The notes: generated by a model from the letters alone, not told the origin. Counted from the first letter of the stretch, positions 36,495 through 46,071 are shown. The stretch: DNA of 64,000 bases from Altererythrobacter epoxidivorans (GCF_001281485.1 NZ_CP012669.1:1116001-1180000); one strand, 5' to 3'. Program-made: numbers and translations.

Positions 36495-37337
36495 ATGGCG
36501 CTGCAAGTCGAAACCCCGGATGCTACGTGCGGAGCGCGCGTCACCGGGATCGACCTTGCGGCGCCACTGGCCCCCGGTGCAGTCCAAGAAATCCGCGCTG
36601 CCTGGCTGAGGCACCGTGTGGTCGCCTTCCCTGCGCAGCGCATGGACGACGACGCGCTCGAACGCTTCACCATCGCCATGGGGGGCTTCGGCGAAGATCC
36701 ATTCTTCGCGGCGATCCCCGGGCGTGACCATATCGCGGCAATCCTTCGCGAGGCAAACGAAACGACACCACTTTTCGCCGAAAGCTGGCACAGCGACTGG
36801 AGCTTCCTTGGCGAGCCACCGGCGGGAACCTGCCTACTGGCAATCGATATCCCGCCCACTGGCGGAGACACGCTGTTTGCCGACCAGATCGCGGCATTCG
36901 CGGCGCTCCCGGACGATCGGAAGGATCATCTTCGCTCTCTTACTGCGATCCACAGCGCCAAGCATGCCTATGCGCCTGAAGGTGCCTATGGCGAGCGTGA
37001 CAAGGGTCGTTCGATGGCAATCCGACCTGATGAAAGCGCGCGAGAAACCCGCACGCATCCTCTCGTCACCCAGCATCCGGAAACGGCTGAGGAGGCCATC
37101 TTTTCGACCCTTGGCTATATTGTCGGGATCGAGCGGATGGAGGATGAGGAAGCGTATGCCTTCCTATCTGAACTCGCCAAGTGGCAGACGCAGGAACAGT
37201 TCGTTTACCGCCACCGCTGGGAACCGGACATGCTTGTCATGTGGGACAACCGCAGCGTACTGCACAAGGCGACCGGCGGTTACGAAGGGCACCGGCGCGA
37301 ATTGCACCGGACCACCATCGCGGCGTATCGCGGCTAA
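36495..37337 (+). CDS. TauD/TfdA-family Fe(II)/2-oxoglutarate dioxygenase
   Basis: 280 residues. The iron ligands H-x-D appear in ESWHSDWSF near residue 98 and the distal His in GGYEGHRRELHRTTI near the end, with the 2-oxoglutarate-binding Arg nearby (HRREL). LVMWDNRSVLHKATG is the family's conserved strand. Substrate unknown; family members attack taurine, 2,4-D, sulfate esters and others, and no sulfur-transport genes lie nearby. It starts 8 nt after gyrA, possibly read from the same transcript. Confidence 0.88.
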   Translation: MALQVETPDATCGARVTGIDLAAPLAPGAVQEIRAAWLRHRVVAFPAQRMDDDALERFTIAMGGFGEDPFFAAIPGRDHIAAILREANETTPLFAESWHSDWSFLGEPPAGTCLLAIDIPPTGGDTLFADQIAAFAALPDDRKDHLRSLTAIHSAKHAYAPEGAYGERDKGRSMAIRPDESARETRTHPLVTQHPETAEEAIFSTLGYIVGIERMEDEEAYAFLSELAKWQTQEQFVYRHRWEPDMLVMWDNRSVLHKATGGYEGHRRELHRTTIAAYRG

Positions 37338-37340
37338 GGC

Positions 37341-37997
37341 TTAGTCGTCTTCCTCACGCAATTCGTGGCGCAATGTCTGCACCACTCCGGTCGCAATCAG
37401 GAACTGCCCGACGAAATAGAGTGGCCAGATCGCCAGGTCGGGAATCGGCGTCAGGTCCACCGGACCCTCGCGGCTGAAGATCAGCCAGTCCGACACGACG
37501 AACAGTACGGCGCCGAGCCCGACACGGTAGCGCGGGAAACGGCTCATCCAGGCAGTCGCAGCCATGCCGCCCAGAGCGAGGCCGTAAAGCGCAATCGACG
37601 CATTCTGGGAAAGAAACCAGCAGATCAGCGGTGTTCCGAGCAGCAGCACAACGGCCAGCCCCTTCTGGCTGGCAGTCGTGTGATGACGGGGAAACTTCAG
37701 ATAAAGCGCCATCGCGACGAGGTGCGAGAGGAAGAACGCAGTACCCCCCGCTTCCAGCGTCAGTTCGATTGCCATGTCGCCTATCGCCGACAGGGTCATG
37801 ACCAAGCCGATAAGGATGCCCGGCGTGCCCTTGCCGCGATGGAAGGCATAGGCTGCCAGCGCGCCGACACCAGCCCCCTTCAAGATGATCAGGTAAAGGC
37901 CGCCGATCGCCTCATCGCGCATGAAATAGAATGCCACGGCGCAGGCGACAGCGACCAGCAACCATGGGCGATGTTCCGACAGCGCGCGTTTGGGCAT
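37341..37997 (-). CDS. Lysoplasmalogenase-type YhhN/TMEM86 membrane protein
   Basis: 218 residues from ATG 37997, which has GGAGG upstream on its strand. About eight hydrophobic helices. Family signatures are LVMTLSAIGDMAIEL (conserved G-D in the third helix), HLVAMALYLKF and AVLFVVSDWLIF (S-D). TMEM86/YhhN proteins hydrolyse the vinyl-ether bond of lysoplasmalogens; the bacterial role is unclear. It converges on the dioxygenase with only 3 nt between the stops and is divergent from trmFO. Confidence 0.85.
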   Translation of the reverse strand: MPKRALSEHRPWLLVAVACAVAFYFMRDEAIGGLYLIILKGAGVGALAAYAFHRGKGTPGILIGLVMTLSAIGDMAIELTLEAGGTAFFLSHLVAMALYLKFPRHHTTASQKGLAVVLLLGTPLICWFLSQNASIALYGLALGGMAATAWMSRFPRYRVGLGAVLFVVSDWLIFSREGPVDLTPIPDLAIWPLYFVGQFLIATGVVQTLRHELREEDD

Positions 37998-38068
37998 TGA
38001 CCAATCCCTCCTTTCGATTGCTCTTGGACTTGATGACATGGGGGTGCAAGCACTAGGTGGCGCTCGAA

Positions 38069-39451
38069 ATGACAGAACATACCGATCACGACGTGCACAT
38101 TATCGGCGGCGGCCTCGCTGGCAGCGAGGCTGCGTGGCAACTTGCCCGGCGAGGGTTTAAGGTCCGCCTTTCCGAAATGCGCGGAAGCGGGGAAATGACC
38201 CCTGCCCACCAGACAGACGGCCTTGCAGAACTCGTCTGTTCGAACAGCTTCCGCTCCGACGATAGCGACAAGAACGCCGTCGGATTGCTACACCACGAAA
38301 TGCGCGCGCTCGACAGCCTCGTGATGAGCGCTGGCGAAAAGGCACGCGTACCGGCGGGTAGTGCGATGGCGGTGGACCGCGACGTCTTTTCATCCGAAGT
38401 ACAACGAACACTGGAAGAGCATCCCAATGTTACCGTGGTGCGAGAGCGGGTGGACTCCCTGCCCGCCTCCGGCGCGACCATTGTCGCCACCGGCCCCCTC
38501 ACCGCGCAATCGCTCGCGCAGAGCATCGTAAGTGCAACCGGCCAGGACCGGCTCGCCTTTTTCGATGCCATTGCCCCCATCGTCCACCGCGACAGCATCG
38601 ACATGTCGAAATGCTGGATCCAGAGCCGCTGGAACAAGCGCACCGAGGCCTCGAACGAGGACGGCGACTACATCAACTGCCCCATGACGAAAGAGCAGTA
38701 CCTCGCGTTCCACCAGGGGCTGATGGATGGCGAGAAGACCGAATTTCGCGAATGGGAAGCGGACACACCCTATTTCGATGGCTGCATGCCGATCGAGGTC
38801 ATGGCCGCACGCGGCGTCGAAACGCTGCGGTACGGTCCGATGAAGGGCGTCGGTCTCGACAACCCCTATGACACGACCGAGGAACACCCGCAGGGCCGCT
38901 GGCCCTACGCTGTTGTGCAGCTGCGCCAGGACAACAAGCTCGGCACGTTGTGGAACATGGTCGGCTTCCAGACGAAGCTGAAATACGGCGCCCAGATCGA
39001 GCTGTTCCGTACCATTCCGGGGCTCGAGAATGCCGAGTTCGCAAGGCTTGGCGGGCTGCATCGCAATACTTTCATCAATTCGCCTCTCGTACTCGACCGG
39101 CAGTTGAGACTTCGCGGTGGCGAACACATCCGCTTCGCCGGCCAGATCACCGGCTGCGAAGGTTATGTCGAAAGCTCTGCAGTCGGCCTGATTGCGGGCA
39201 TGATGGCGGCAAGCGAATTGGCAGGCCGTGACTGGACCCCGCCGCCGCGCACCACCGCGCTCGGCTCCTTGCTGAGCCACATTACCGGCGACGCCGAGGC
39301 AGAGACGTTCCAGCCCATGAACGTCAATTTCGGCCTGTTCCCACCCCTGCACGAAGTGAAGAAAAAGCAGCGCAAGGAAGCCTATACTTCGCGCGCAAAA
39401 GAGGACTTACGTATGTGGGTAGCTGAAGCCGAGGCTCTGCCCGCGACCTGA
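38069..39451 (+). CDS. trmFO: tRNA (uracil-54-C5)-methyltransferase, folate- and FAD-dependent
   Basis: 460 residues from ATG 38069, with AGGTGG 8 nt upstream (GTG 38057 is an alternative). Makes ribothymidine at tRNA position 54 using methylenetetrahydrofolate. FAD motif [17 protein letters not shown], then [38 protein letters not shown] and [19 protein letters not shown], all characteristic of TrmFO/Gid. Its stop is directly followed by the end of the opposite-strand EF-hand gene. Confidence 0.96.
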   Translation: MTEHTDHDVHIIGGGLAGSEAAWQLARRGFKVRLSEMRGSGEMTPAHQTDGLAELVCSNSFRSDDSDKNAVGLLHHEMRALDSLVMSAGEKARVPAGSAMAVDRDVFSSEVQRTLEEHPNVTVVRERVDSLPASGATIVATGPLTAQSLAQSIVSATGQDRLAFFDAIAPIVHRDSIDMSKCWIQSRWNKRTEASNEDGDYINCPMTKEQYLAFHQGLMDGEKTEFREWEADTPYFDGCMPIEVMAARGVETLRYGPMKGVGLDNPYDTTEEHPQGRWPYAVVQLRQDNKLGTLWNMVGFQTKLKYGAQIELFRTIPGLENAEFARLGGLHRNTFINSPLVLDRQLRLRGGEHIRFAGQITGCEGYVESSAVGLIAGMMAASELAGRDWTPPPRTTALGSLLSHITGDAEAETFQPMNVNFGLFPPLHEVKKKQRKEAYTSRAKEDLRMWVAEAEALPAT

Positions 39452-39916
39452 TCAACAACGGCAGGTGGGCTTTTTGGGCGTCGTCGGCTTAGGCGCCGTC
39501 GTTGCAAATTCGCGCTGGGACAACTTGCCGTTCCCGTCGGCATCGGCCCCATCGAAACGATTGGCGGTCGTCACCGCCCACTCTTCGAATGTGAGCAGAT
39601 TGTTGCCGTCGACGTCGAGCTTGCGGAACGCATCGCTGCGCGTCGAAAGCATCTCATTGCGGGTGATGGAAAGGTCGCGATTGCGGTCGTAACGGAAGAA
39701 CCGGATCTGCTCGCGGGTCAGTTCGCTCGCTTCAGGCGGGCTCGGCCCTTTCAAGTCCGATGGATCAGCGGAAGGGAGCGATTCAGGATCAGGAGCGATT
39801 TCAACCTCTGGCGGAGGCGGCGCATTTTCTTCGACCTGCGCTACACCACGCCACCAATAAAGTCCGATGGTGGCGACAATCAGCCCCAGAAACAGCCCCA
39901 ATACGACCCTGCCCAT
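39452..39916 (-). CDS. EF-hand calcium-binding protein, membrane-anchored
   Basis: 154 residues. An N-terminal hydrophobic segment (3-22) serves as anchor or signal. A Pro-rich acidic spacer follows, then three EF-hand loops: DRNRDLSITRNE, DVDGNNLLTFEE and DADGNGKLSQRE. The acidic -Z position is kept in all three. The tail is Pro/Lys/Cys-rich. Likely a periplasmic Ca2+-binding protein of unknown function. The stop codons of this gene and trmFO abut with no spare base, so neither can have a terminator outside the other's coding region. Confidence 0.8.
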   Translation of the reverse strand: MGRVVLGLFLGLIVATIGLYWWRGVAQVEENAPPPPEVEIAPDPESLPSADPSDLKGPSPPEASELTREQIRFFRYDRNRDLSITRNEMLSTRSDAFRKLDVDGNNLLTFEEWAVTTANRFDGADADGNGKLSQREFATTAPKPTTPKKPTCRC

Positions 39917-39955
39917 TCTGCTCCCCCGCGATAAGTTGCTGAAGGATAGAGCTTT

Positions 39956-40690
39956 CTAGCGGCCAGACAAGCCTGCCTTCATCGCCGTGAGTGCTGCCCC
40001 CCTGCCCTCCAGCAATGGCCGCAGTCCACGATCCAGCGAACGCCGGGCCAGCGCGGAAAGCACCGCCACGCCCCGCATCTCCCGGCGGACGCGCCCCGTA
40101 GCGATTACTCCCCGCGCTAGATCCGCGAGTATTTCGCGCTCTTCCTGCTGGCCGTTGTTCACCGCGGCATCGACAAGCGCCCACAGCTTGGCATGCTCTG
40201 CGACAACGGATGCATCGGCTGATCCAGACACTTCGGCCACGGCTTCGAAAATGCCTGCCCGGGCATTGGCGAAGGAAGCGAAAGACTCACGCGGCGGGAT
40301 TTCGCTGCCGATCATGCCTTCCCAGCCATCGACTAGACAGAGTAGCGATCGCTCATGCCCCTCCCAGCTCGACCCAATGGCACCCAGGACGACATCGCCA
40401 ATCGGACGTGAAGCGACGGGCTGTAAAAGCGTATCGCGCCACCACGCGAGCCGCATCTGCGCGAGCATGGGTTCGTTGGCTGTTGCGACGATCCGCGCAA
40501 GCCGCCTGTCCAGTGCGAGCCCCGCCACGAGCATAGGGCGCAGCTTGGGCGCGCAATATGACAGCGCCAGTCGCTGTTCGTCTGAAATGTCCTGTTCGAT
40601 AGGATCCATCGGGTCGCTAGGCGTGAACGCGATCCTCCTGTCAACCTCACCCATGCGAGCAAGCGTCGGAACCATAGGAAAGACCTGCAT
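39956..40690 (-). CDS. Squalene/phytoene synthase-like protein (NDUFAF6-like), probably non-catalytic
   Basis: 244 residues. The body has the helical isoprenoid synthase pattern (ARIVATANEPMLAQMRLAWWRDTLLQ, LVDGWEGMIG). Neither Asp-rich D-x-x-x-D motif is present, so Mg2+-dependent condensation of prenyl diphosphates is unlikely. The QMRLAWWRDTL segment resembles the NDUFAF6 branch, linked to complex I assembly in mitochondria. Start uncertain: ATG 40690, 40653 or 40609. Not close to carotenoid genes. Confidence 0.65.
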   Translation of the reverse strand: MQVFPMVPTLARMGEVDRRIAFTPSDPMDPIEQDISDEQRLALSYCAPKLRPMLVAGLALDRRLARIVATANEPMLAQMRLAWWRDTLLQPVASRPIGDVVLGAIGSSWEGHERSLLCLVDGWEGMIGSEIPPRESFASFANARAGIFEAVAEVSGSADASVVAEHAKLWALVDAAVNNGQQEEREILADLARGVIATGRVRREMRGVAVLSALARRSLDRGLRPLLEGRGAALTAMKAGLSGR

Positions 40691-40792
40691 TCCCGTAACC
40701 CGGCGTTAACCACGTAATCTAATTATAACCTCACCAAGTTCTGGCATTTATCGGATCGTTCGAAGTCATGCTTCACGGGAGAAGCGATCCAG

Positions 40793-42076
40793 ATGGGTGC
40801 CATCCGAAACCTCTTCACCAAGCTGCGCGACAACCGCGCAGGCAATGCCGCCGTTCTCGTTGCGCTGGGTATGCCGGCACTGATCGGCGGCGCCGGTTTT
40901 GCCGTGGATACCGCGCAGTGGTATCTCTGGAAGCGCGAACTTCAGCAGGCAGTCGACCAAGGTGCATATGCAGGGGCGAAGGCCCTTTCTGCCGATGCGT
41001 CGGCGGATACCTATTCCCTGCGGGTCACCCAGGAATTCGATGCCAACCTTTCGATCACGAAGGATTATGCATCCGATCCTACGATCGAGATCGTCGACTA
41101 CGCCGGTGGCAGCGACAACAGCGTGCTCGTTCGCGCGCAGGTGACACGTCGCCTGCCCTTCAGCAGCTTCCTCACCGGGTCGGCAACAACTGTCGCGGTG
41201 TCCGCGCAGGCCAGCTTCGCGCAGGGCGGCGAATACAGCGCCTGCATCGTGTCGCTGGCGAAAGAGGGCGGCGGCACTACCATTGGCGGCAACGCAACGA
41301 TCAAGGCCAAGTGCGGCATCGCAGCACTTTCCTGCAGTGACGATGCCATCACGATCGGCAGCAATGCCGACGTCGATACGGATATTATCGTTGCATGCGG
41401 CAAGGTCGATGCACCCGAGGAACTCCGCGACAAGGTCGTTGAGGGCGCCGACAATCTCTATGACGAATATGCCGATCTCGATCCGCCGGACGATGACCGC
41501 GACCGCGAATATGAGTGCACCGGCAAGGGCAAGGCGAAGCAGGCTTCGCTGCTGCCCGGGACCTACGGTTCGCTGGTCGTCGGGTGCACCACGGTGCTCT
41601 CGTCCGGTATTTACGTGATCGACGGCGGTCTTCTTGATCTTTCGGCCAATTACAACGTGACCGGAACGGGCGTGATGTTCGTCCTTCGCAATGGTGCCCA
41701 GGTCAAGCTGGGCGGGAACGGCAACGGCAACTCGATCCGCCTGTCTCCCATGACTGCGGCGGACCTTGTCACGGCAGGATATGCCGACCAGGCCGATCTA
41801 CTGTCAGACATCCTCATTTTCGAAGAGCGTGACAACAATCCGGGCGAGCCCGGGCACATCATGAATGGCAATTCGAATTCGATCATCGAAGGGCTGATCT
41901 ACATGCCCTCGGGCACTTTGCGGATCAACGGCACGGCCGACGTCAACTCGCAGTGCCTGCTGATCTCGGCATACCGGATCGACATCCGCGGCGGCGCAAA
42001 GCTCGAAACGCTGTGCCCGACCGAGGATTCCTCGGATGTCGGCTCGGCGAGCGGCAAGATCAGGCTGGTCGCATGA
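40793..42076 (+). CDS. TadG-like pilus/secretion protein with beta-helix C-terminal part
   Basis: 427 residues. The N-terminus has a basic patch and then a hydrophobic segment (RDNRAGNAAVLVALGMPALI) and GFAVDTAQWYLWKRELQQAVD, the TadG/Flp-assembly hallmark. Residues ~155-400 are rich in Gly/Asn/Thr/Ile (GGTTIGGNATIKAKCG, SAYRIDIRGGAKLETLC), suggesting a parallel beta-helix with paired cysteines. Expected to be membrane-anchored and exposed to the periplasm. It overlaps the next tadE-like gene by 4 nt. No tad ATPase, secretin or pilin genes are in the window. Confidence 0.72.
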   Translation: MGAIRNLFTKLRDNRAGNAAVLVALGMPALIGGAGFAVDTAQWYLWKRELQQAVDQGAYAGAKALSADASADTYSLRVTQEFDANLSITKDYASDPTIEIVDYAGGSDNSVLVRAQVTRRLPFSSFLTGSATTVAVSAQASFAQGGEYSACIVSLAKEGGGTTIGGNATIKAKCGIAALSCSDDAITIGSNADVDTDIIVACGKVDAPEELRDKVVEGADNLYDEYADLDPPDDDRDREYECTGKGKAKQASLLPGTYGSLVVGCTTVLSSGIYVIDGGLLDLSANYNVTGTGVMFVLRNGAQVKLGGNGNGNSIRLSPMTAADLVTAGYADQADLLSDILIFEERDNNPGEPGHIMNGNSNSIIEGLIYMPSGTLRINGTADVNSQCLLISAYRIDIRGGAKLETLCPTEDSSDVGSASGKIRLVA

Positions 42077-42531
42077 TGAATCTGGCCCTCATCCGCAAAC
42101 TCGCGCGTGACCAGCATGGCGCACTCGCCGTCGAGACAGCCTTCGTCCTGCCGATCCTGTGCGTCATGGCACTGGGCGGGTTCGAGACCAGCATGATCAT
42201 CTCGCGCCAATACGAGATGCAATCTGCCGCCGGGGAATCGGAGATCATCGCACTGGCCGCCGCCACCGGGGCCACGACCGATGCATCGAAAATCAAGGCG
42301 ATCCTGAAGGAATCGGTCAACCTCAATAACAGCCAGATCAAGGTCGAACAGTTCTTCCGATGCGATGCCAATGAAAGCACGGTCGAAAGTGCCGACAGCT
42401 GCGAAGAAGGCGCCGTGGTCACGGAATACATCAAGCTGACGCTCGAGGATTCTTACGATCCGCTGTGGACCGATTTCGGTGTCGGTGAAAAAATCGACAT
42501 GAAGGTCGAACGCACGGTGCTGCTGCCGTGA
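42073..42531 (+). CDS. TadE-like pseudopilin family protein
   Basis: 152 residues from ATG 42073, overlapping the previous stop as ATGA. The N-terminal segment RDQHGALAVETAFVLPILCV has the Gly then Glu at +5 arrangement of pseudopilins cleaved by a prepilin peptidase. Residues 15-36 form the single helix, and the rest is periplasmic with one likely disulfide (C-x13-C, RCDANESTVES...SC). Part of a three-gene unit with its neighbours. Confidence 0.72.
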   Translation: MMNLALIRKLARDQHGALAVETAFVLPILCVMALGGFETSMIISRQYEMQSAAGESEIIALAAATGATTDASKIKAILKESVNLNNSQIKVEQFFRCDANESTVESADSCEEGAVVTEYIKLTLEDSYDPLWTDFGVGEKIDMKVERTVLLP

Positions 42532-42998
42532 GCCTGCCCCATTTCCTGCACCGTTTGCGACGCGATGAGCGCGGTTCGATCCTGATCGAATTCGCCTTTC
42601 TCGCTCCAGTGATCATCATCGCCATGATCGGAGTGTTCCAGGTCGCGTTCTACATGCAGAACTACAATTCGCTGCGCTCCGTCGCTTCGGATACCGCACG
42701 GCGGATCATGGTCGAATACCAGCGCGAAAACGAACTGTCGGTCGATGAGATCAGCGCTGTCGCACGAAGCATTGCAGTCGGCGATCCTTACAGGCTGCAC
42801 ACAGAGCAACTCGAAGTTTCGGTCAATCAGGAAGGCACGAGCAGGATCGAAGGCGCGGTCGAATACACCATCGCCCTGTCCTACACCGGGGAAGATTTTC
42901 TTCCGATTCCCGGCCTCGACGCACTGAACATGACCTATGATCGTCCGATCTTCGTCGTCTCCGGAGCCGAGGAAGAGGACGAAGAGGACGAAGAATAG
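42528..42998 (+). CDS. TadE-like pseudopilin family protein
   Basis: 156 residues from GTG 42528, which overlaps the previous stop as GTGA. RRDERGSILIEFAFLAPVII again shows Gly followed by Glu at +5 and a hydrophobic helix, typical of TadE/TadF. It ends with a very acidic tail (GAEEEDEEDEE). With the two preceding genes it forms a compact operon likely serving an Flp-type pilus or secretion machine encoded elsewhere. Confidence 0.75.
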   Translation: MSLPHFLHRLRRDERGSILIEFAFLAPVIIIAMIGVFQVAFYMQNYNSLRSVASDTARRIMVEYQRENELSVDEISAVARSIAVGDPYRLHTEQLEVSVNQEGTSRIEGAVEYTIALSYTGEDFLPIPGLDALNMTYDRPIFVVSGAEEEDEEDEE

Positions 42999-43067
42999 GA
43001 AGCAGGCACCGAAACCAGGCTTTGGGTCATCGCCCCTGCCCGATTTCGCGCGCCCGCCAGCGCCCTG

Positions 43068-44468
43068 TCAGTCCTTGTAGCAGACCTTCTTCACTGCCTT
43101 CACGATGCGATTTGCATCGATCAGCGCGAGCTTTTCGAGGTTTGCGGCATAGGGAAGCGGAACGTCTTCATCGCAAACGCGCAGAACCGGCGCATCGAGA
43201 TGGTCGAAGCCGTCCTCCATGCAGATCGCCATCACTTCCGATGCGATCGAACATGTCGGCCAGCCCTCTTCCGCGATGACAATTCGGTTGGTCTTGGCGA
43301 GTGAAGTAAGGATCGCCTCACGATCGAGCGGGCGTAGGGTGCGCAGGTCGATAACTTCTGCATCAATGCCTTCATCCGCCAGCTTCTCGGCCGCTTCGAG
43401 TGCGAAACCGACGCCGATGGAGTAGCTGACGATGGTGACATCGCTGCCTTCGCGCATGATGCGTGCCTTGCCGATCGGCAGGACGTAATCGTCTAGATCG
43501 GGCACATCGAAGCTGCGTCCGTAAACCAGTTCGTTCTCTAGGAATACGACCGGATCTTCGCTCCGGATCGCAGCCTTCATCAGGCCCTTCGCATCGGCGC
43601 TGTCATAGGGCGCGATCACGATCAGGCCGGGGACCGATGCGTACCACGGCCCGTAGTTCTGGCTGTGCTGTGCGCCGACGCGGCTGGCTGCGCCGTTCGG
43701 ACCACGGAAGACGACCGGACAACGCATCTGGCCGCCCGACATGTAATTGGTCTTGGCTGCCGAATTGATGATGTGGTCGATCGCCTGCATGGCGAAGTTG
43801 AAGGTCATGAACTCGACGATCGGGCGCAGGCCGCCCATCGCAGCGCCCGTGCCGATGCCGGCAAAGCCGTATTCAGTAATGGGCGTATCGATCACTCGCT
43901 TGGGACCGAATTCGTCGAGCAGGCCCTGAGTGACCTTGTAGGCCCCCTGGTACTCGGCGACTTCCTCGCCCATCACGAAAACGCGGTCGTCGCGGCGCAT
44001 TTCCTCTGCCATCCCGTCGCGAAGGGCCTCGCGAACGGAAACCTGGCTGAAGCTTGTTCCTTCAGGGATCGCAGGATCGGATTTCGGTTCCGACTTCGGT
44101 TTTGCCGGAGTGACAGAACCGTCATCGTCATCGCGGCCGACATCCTTGCCTTCACCCGGCACGTCTTCGACCTTGGCGGCAGGAGCTTCGGCGGCAGGCG
44201 GTGCTGCGACGTCGGACGCATCTTCGTCCTCGCCTGCCAGCATTGCGATGACAGTCCCGACCTTCACGTTTTCGGAGCCTTCCGAAACGAGGATTTTGGC
44301 CAGCGTGCCTTCATCGACGGCCTCGAATTCCATCGTCGCCTTGTCGGTTTCGATTTCGGCGATGATGTCACCGGAAACGATCTCGTCGCCTTCCTTCTTG
44401 AGCCAGCGTGCGAGAGTGCCTTCTTCCATGGTGGGCGAAAGCGCGGGCATCTTGAGTTCGATAGCCAT
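43068..44468 (-). CDS. pdhB: Pyruvate dehydrogenase E1 beta with N-terminal lipoyl domain
   Basis: 466 residues. Residues 1-77 are a lipoyl domain nearly identical in layout to that of PdhC (K43 in [11 protein letters not shown]). After an acidic/Ala linker (about 80-140), the transketolase-type E1-beta domain runs from about 142 ([20 protein letters not shown]) through [20 protein letters not shown] and [10 protein letters not shown] to the C-terminal [15 protein letters not shown]. The extra lipoyl domain gives the complex a second lipoylated subunit. It lies 3 nt after pdhA. Confidence 0.96.
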   Translation of the reverse strand: MAIELKMPALSPTMEEGTLARWLKKEGDEIVSGDIIAEIETDKATMEFEAVDEGTLAKILVSEGSENVKVGTVIAMLAGEDEDASDVAAPPAAEAPAAKVEDVPGEGKDVGRDDDDGSVTPAKPKSEPKSDPAIPEGTSFSQVSVREALRDGMAEEMRRDDRVFVMGEEVAEYQGAYKVTQGLLDEFGPKRVIDTPITEYGFAGIGTGAAMGGLRPIVEFMTFNFAMQAIDHIINSAAKTNYMSGGQMRCPVVFRGPNGAASRVGAQHSQNYGPWYASVPGLIVIAPYDSADAKGLMKAAIRSEDPVVFLENELVYGRSFDVPDLDDYVLPIGKARIMREGSDVTIVSYSIGVGFALEAAEKLADEGIDAEVIDLRTLRPLDREAILTSLAKTNRIVIAEEGWPTCSIASEVMAICMEDGFDHLDAPVLRVCDEDVPLPYAANLEKLALIDANRIVKAVKKVCYKD

Positions 44469-44471
44469 GGC

Positions 44472-45557
44472 TCAATACTCCTCCACCAGAACATCGGTGT
44501 AGAGTTCGCCCGGTGCCGGTTCGGGCGAGTTTTCGGCGAAATCGGCGGATTCGGCGACGCGCGCGCGGATCGCCTTGTCGATGGCCTTCAGATCCTCTTC
44601 GGTCTTGCCCAGTTCGATCAGTTTCTTCTTCAGACCCTCGATCGGATCCTTGTGGTCGCGCATGTCCTGCACTTCCTCGCGGCTGCGATATTTCGCAGGG
44701 TCGGACATGGAGTGTCCGCGATAGCGATAGGTGTTGAGTTCCATCAGGACGGGACCATTGCCCTCTCGCACGTGCTTGAACGCGATTTCGGCAGCGCCGC
44801 GTACTTCGAGAACGTCCATCCCGTTCACGTCCATGCCGGGGATGCGGAACGCCGTGCCGCGGCGATAGAATTCGGTTTCAGCAGAGCTGCGACGCACGGC
44901 CGTACCCATTGCGTACTGGTTGTTTTCCACCACGAACACGATCGGCAGGTTCCACAGGCTCGCCATGTTGAATGTCTCGTAAACCTGTCCCTGGTTGGCA
45001 GCACCGTCACCGAAATAGGCCAGGCAGAGTCCGCCATCTTCGCGGTACTTGTGAGCTAGCGCGAGCCCGCCGCCGAGCGCGACCTGCGCGCCGACGATGC
45101 CGTGGCCGCCATAGAACTTATGCTCGGTCGAGAACATGTGCATCGACCCGCCCTTGCCCTTCGAGATACCGGCCTGGCGCCCGGTCAACTCGGCCATGAT
45201 GACATTGGGATCGATCCCGTAAGCGAGCATATGCCCGTGGTCACGATAGCCGGTGATCACGCTGTCCTTGTCGCTATCGAGCGCGCTTTGAAGGCCAATC
45301 GCGACCGCTTCCTGGCCGATGTAGAGGTGGCAGAAACCGCCGATCAGGCCGAGCCCGTACAGCTGGCCGGCCTTTTCCTCGAACCTGCGAATGAGCAGCA
45401 TCTGTTCGTAGAAGGTGAGCATTTCATCCATGCTCGCGTCGTAGCGACCCGTCTTCTCGTGGAGCTCCTGCAATGAACGCAGGGCGAAATCGCTGTCATC
45501 GGTTGCGGGCGCGTTGTTCGCGCTCGTCTTATCGGACTTCTTTGCCGACTGGGCCAA
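44472..45557 (-). CDS. pdhA: Pyruvate dehydrogenase E1 alpha
   Basis: 361-residue thiamine-diphosphate subunit that decarboxylates pyruvate together with PdhB. Motifs: IGGFCHLYIGQEAVAIGL, ITGYRDHGHMLAYG, and the ThDP motif FGDGAANQGQVYETFNMASLWN (GDG...N). The phosphorylation-loop region YRYRGHSMSDPAKYRSREE is also present. The N-terminal ~30 residues are Ala/Ser/Asp-rich and probably disordered. It is first in the pdhA-pdhB unit; the E2 and E3 genes are about 36 kb away in this window. Confidence 0.96.
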   Translation of the reverse strand: MAQSAKKSDKTSANNAPATDDSDFALRSLQELHEKTGRYDASMDEMLTFYEQMLLIRRFEEKAGQLYGLGLIGGFCHLYIGQEAVAIGLQSALDSDKDSVITGYRDHGHMLAYGIDPNVIMAELTGRQAGISKGKGGSMHMFSTEHKFYGGHGIVGAQVALGGGLALAHKYREDGGLCLAYFGDGAANQGQVYETFNMASLWNLPIVFVVENNQYAMGTAVRRSSAETEFYRRGTAFRIPGMDVNGMDVLEVRGAAEIAFKHVREGNGPVLMELNTYRYRGHSMSDPAKYRSREEVQDMRDHKDPIEGLKKKLIELGKTEEDLKAIDKAIRARVAESADFAENSPEPAPGELYTDVLVEEY

Positions 45558-45691
45558 GCTGTAATCCTCTTTATCTTGAGGCCCCTGGGGAGATCATTGA
45601 GGCCGCTGGCGGCTATAAAGGCATCCTCGCGCATGACGCAACGTCAAGCACGCATCCTGCATACGAAATCTTGGAAAAATGCGCGGCGCGC

Positions 45692-45991
45692 CTACTCGTC
45701 TTCGAGTGTGATCACGACTTCGTCAGGGTGAACGACATTGAGGTTGCGACGAAGGAGTTCGCCAACCAGGTCGGGATCGGCAGCTTCCGGGTCGAGGCCG
45801 TCCACCAGGTTGCGGAGCTCGTCACGTTCGTGCGTCAGCTGGGCGATCTGTGCGTGGCGCTGTTCGAGAAGGTTCGAATTCTCGCTCCACGAGAGCAATC
45901 CCGTGGGGCCGGCAACGGCAAAACCGGTCAAGACCAAGAGCCCGCCGAGCGCAAGAAACTGCCTCATCTGCTCTTTTGGTGGTTTACGCAT
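45692..45991 (-). CDS. ftsB: Septum formation initiator FtsB/DivIC-like
   Basis: 99 residues with one membrane helix (about 10-32) followed by a coiled coil (NLLEQRHAQIAQLTHERDEL) and a C-terminal hydrophobic-acidic segment. This is the FtsB/DivIC plan of the divisome FtsQLB subcomplex. In alphaproteobacteria the gene commonly stands upstream of pdhA, as here, with a 134-nt gap holding the pdhA promoter. Confidence 0.82.
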   Translation of the reverse strand: MRKPPKEQMRQFLALGGLLVLTGFAVAGPTGLLSWSENSNLLEQRHAQIAQLTHERDELRNLVDGLDPEAADPDLVGELLRRNLNVVHPDEVVITLEDE

Positions 45992-46071
45992 TAGCCCCTC
46001 AGTTCCCTAAACGCACAGAATCATAGTTAACCCGCCTATTCAAGCGGTTTCTGGCATCAGCTAGTCGTAAT

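Noticed and set aside
40706..40792. CtrA site (TTAACCAC) before the TadG-like gene
   Set aside because: Only one half-site fits; no second TTAA at the right spacing, so it is not enough to call.
46032..46047. Terminator hairpin CCGC...GCGG between ftsB and the acyl-CoA dehydrogenase gene
   Set aside because: Only 4 bp, with an 8-nt loop and no proper T-run; too weak to list.
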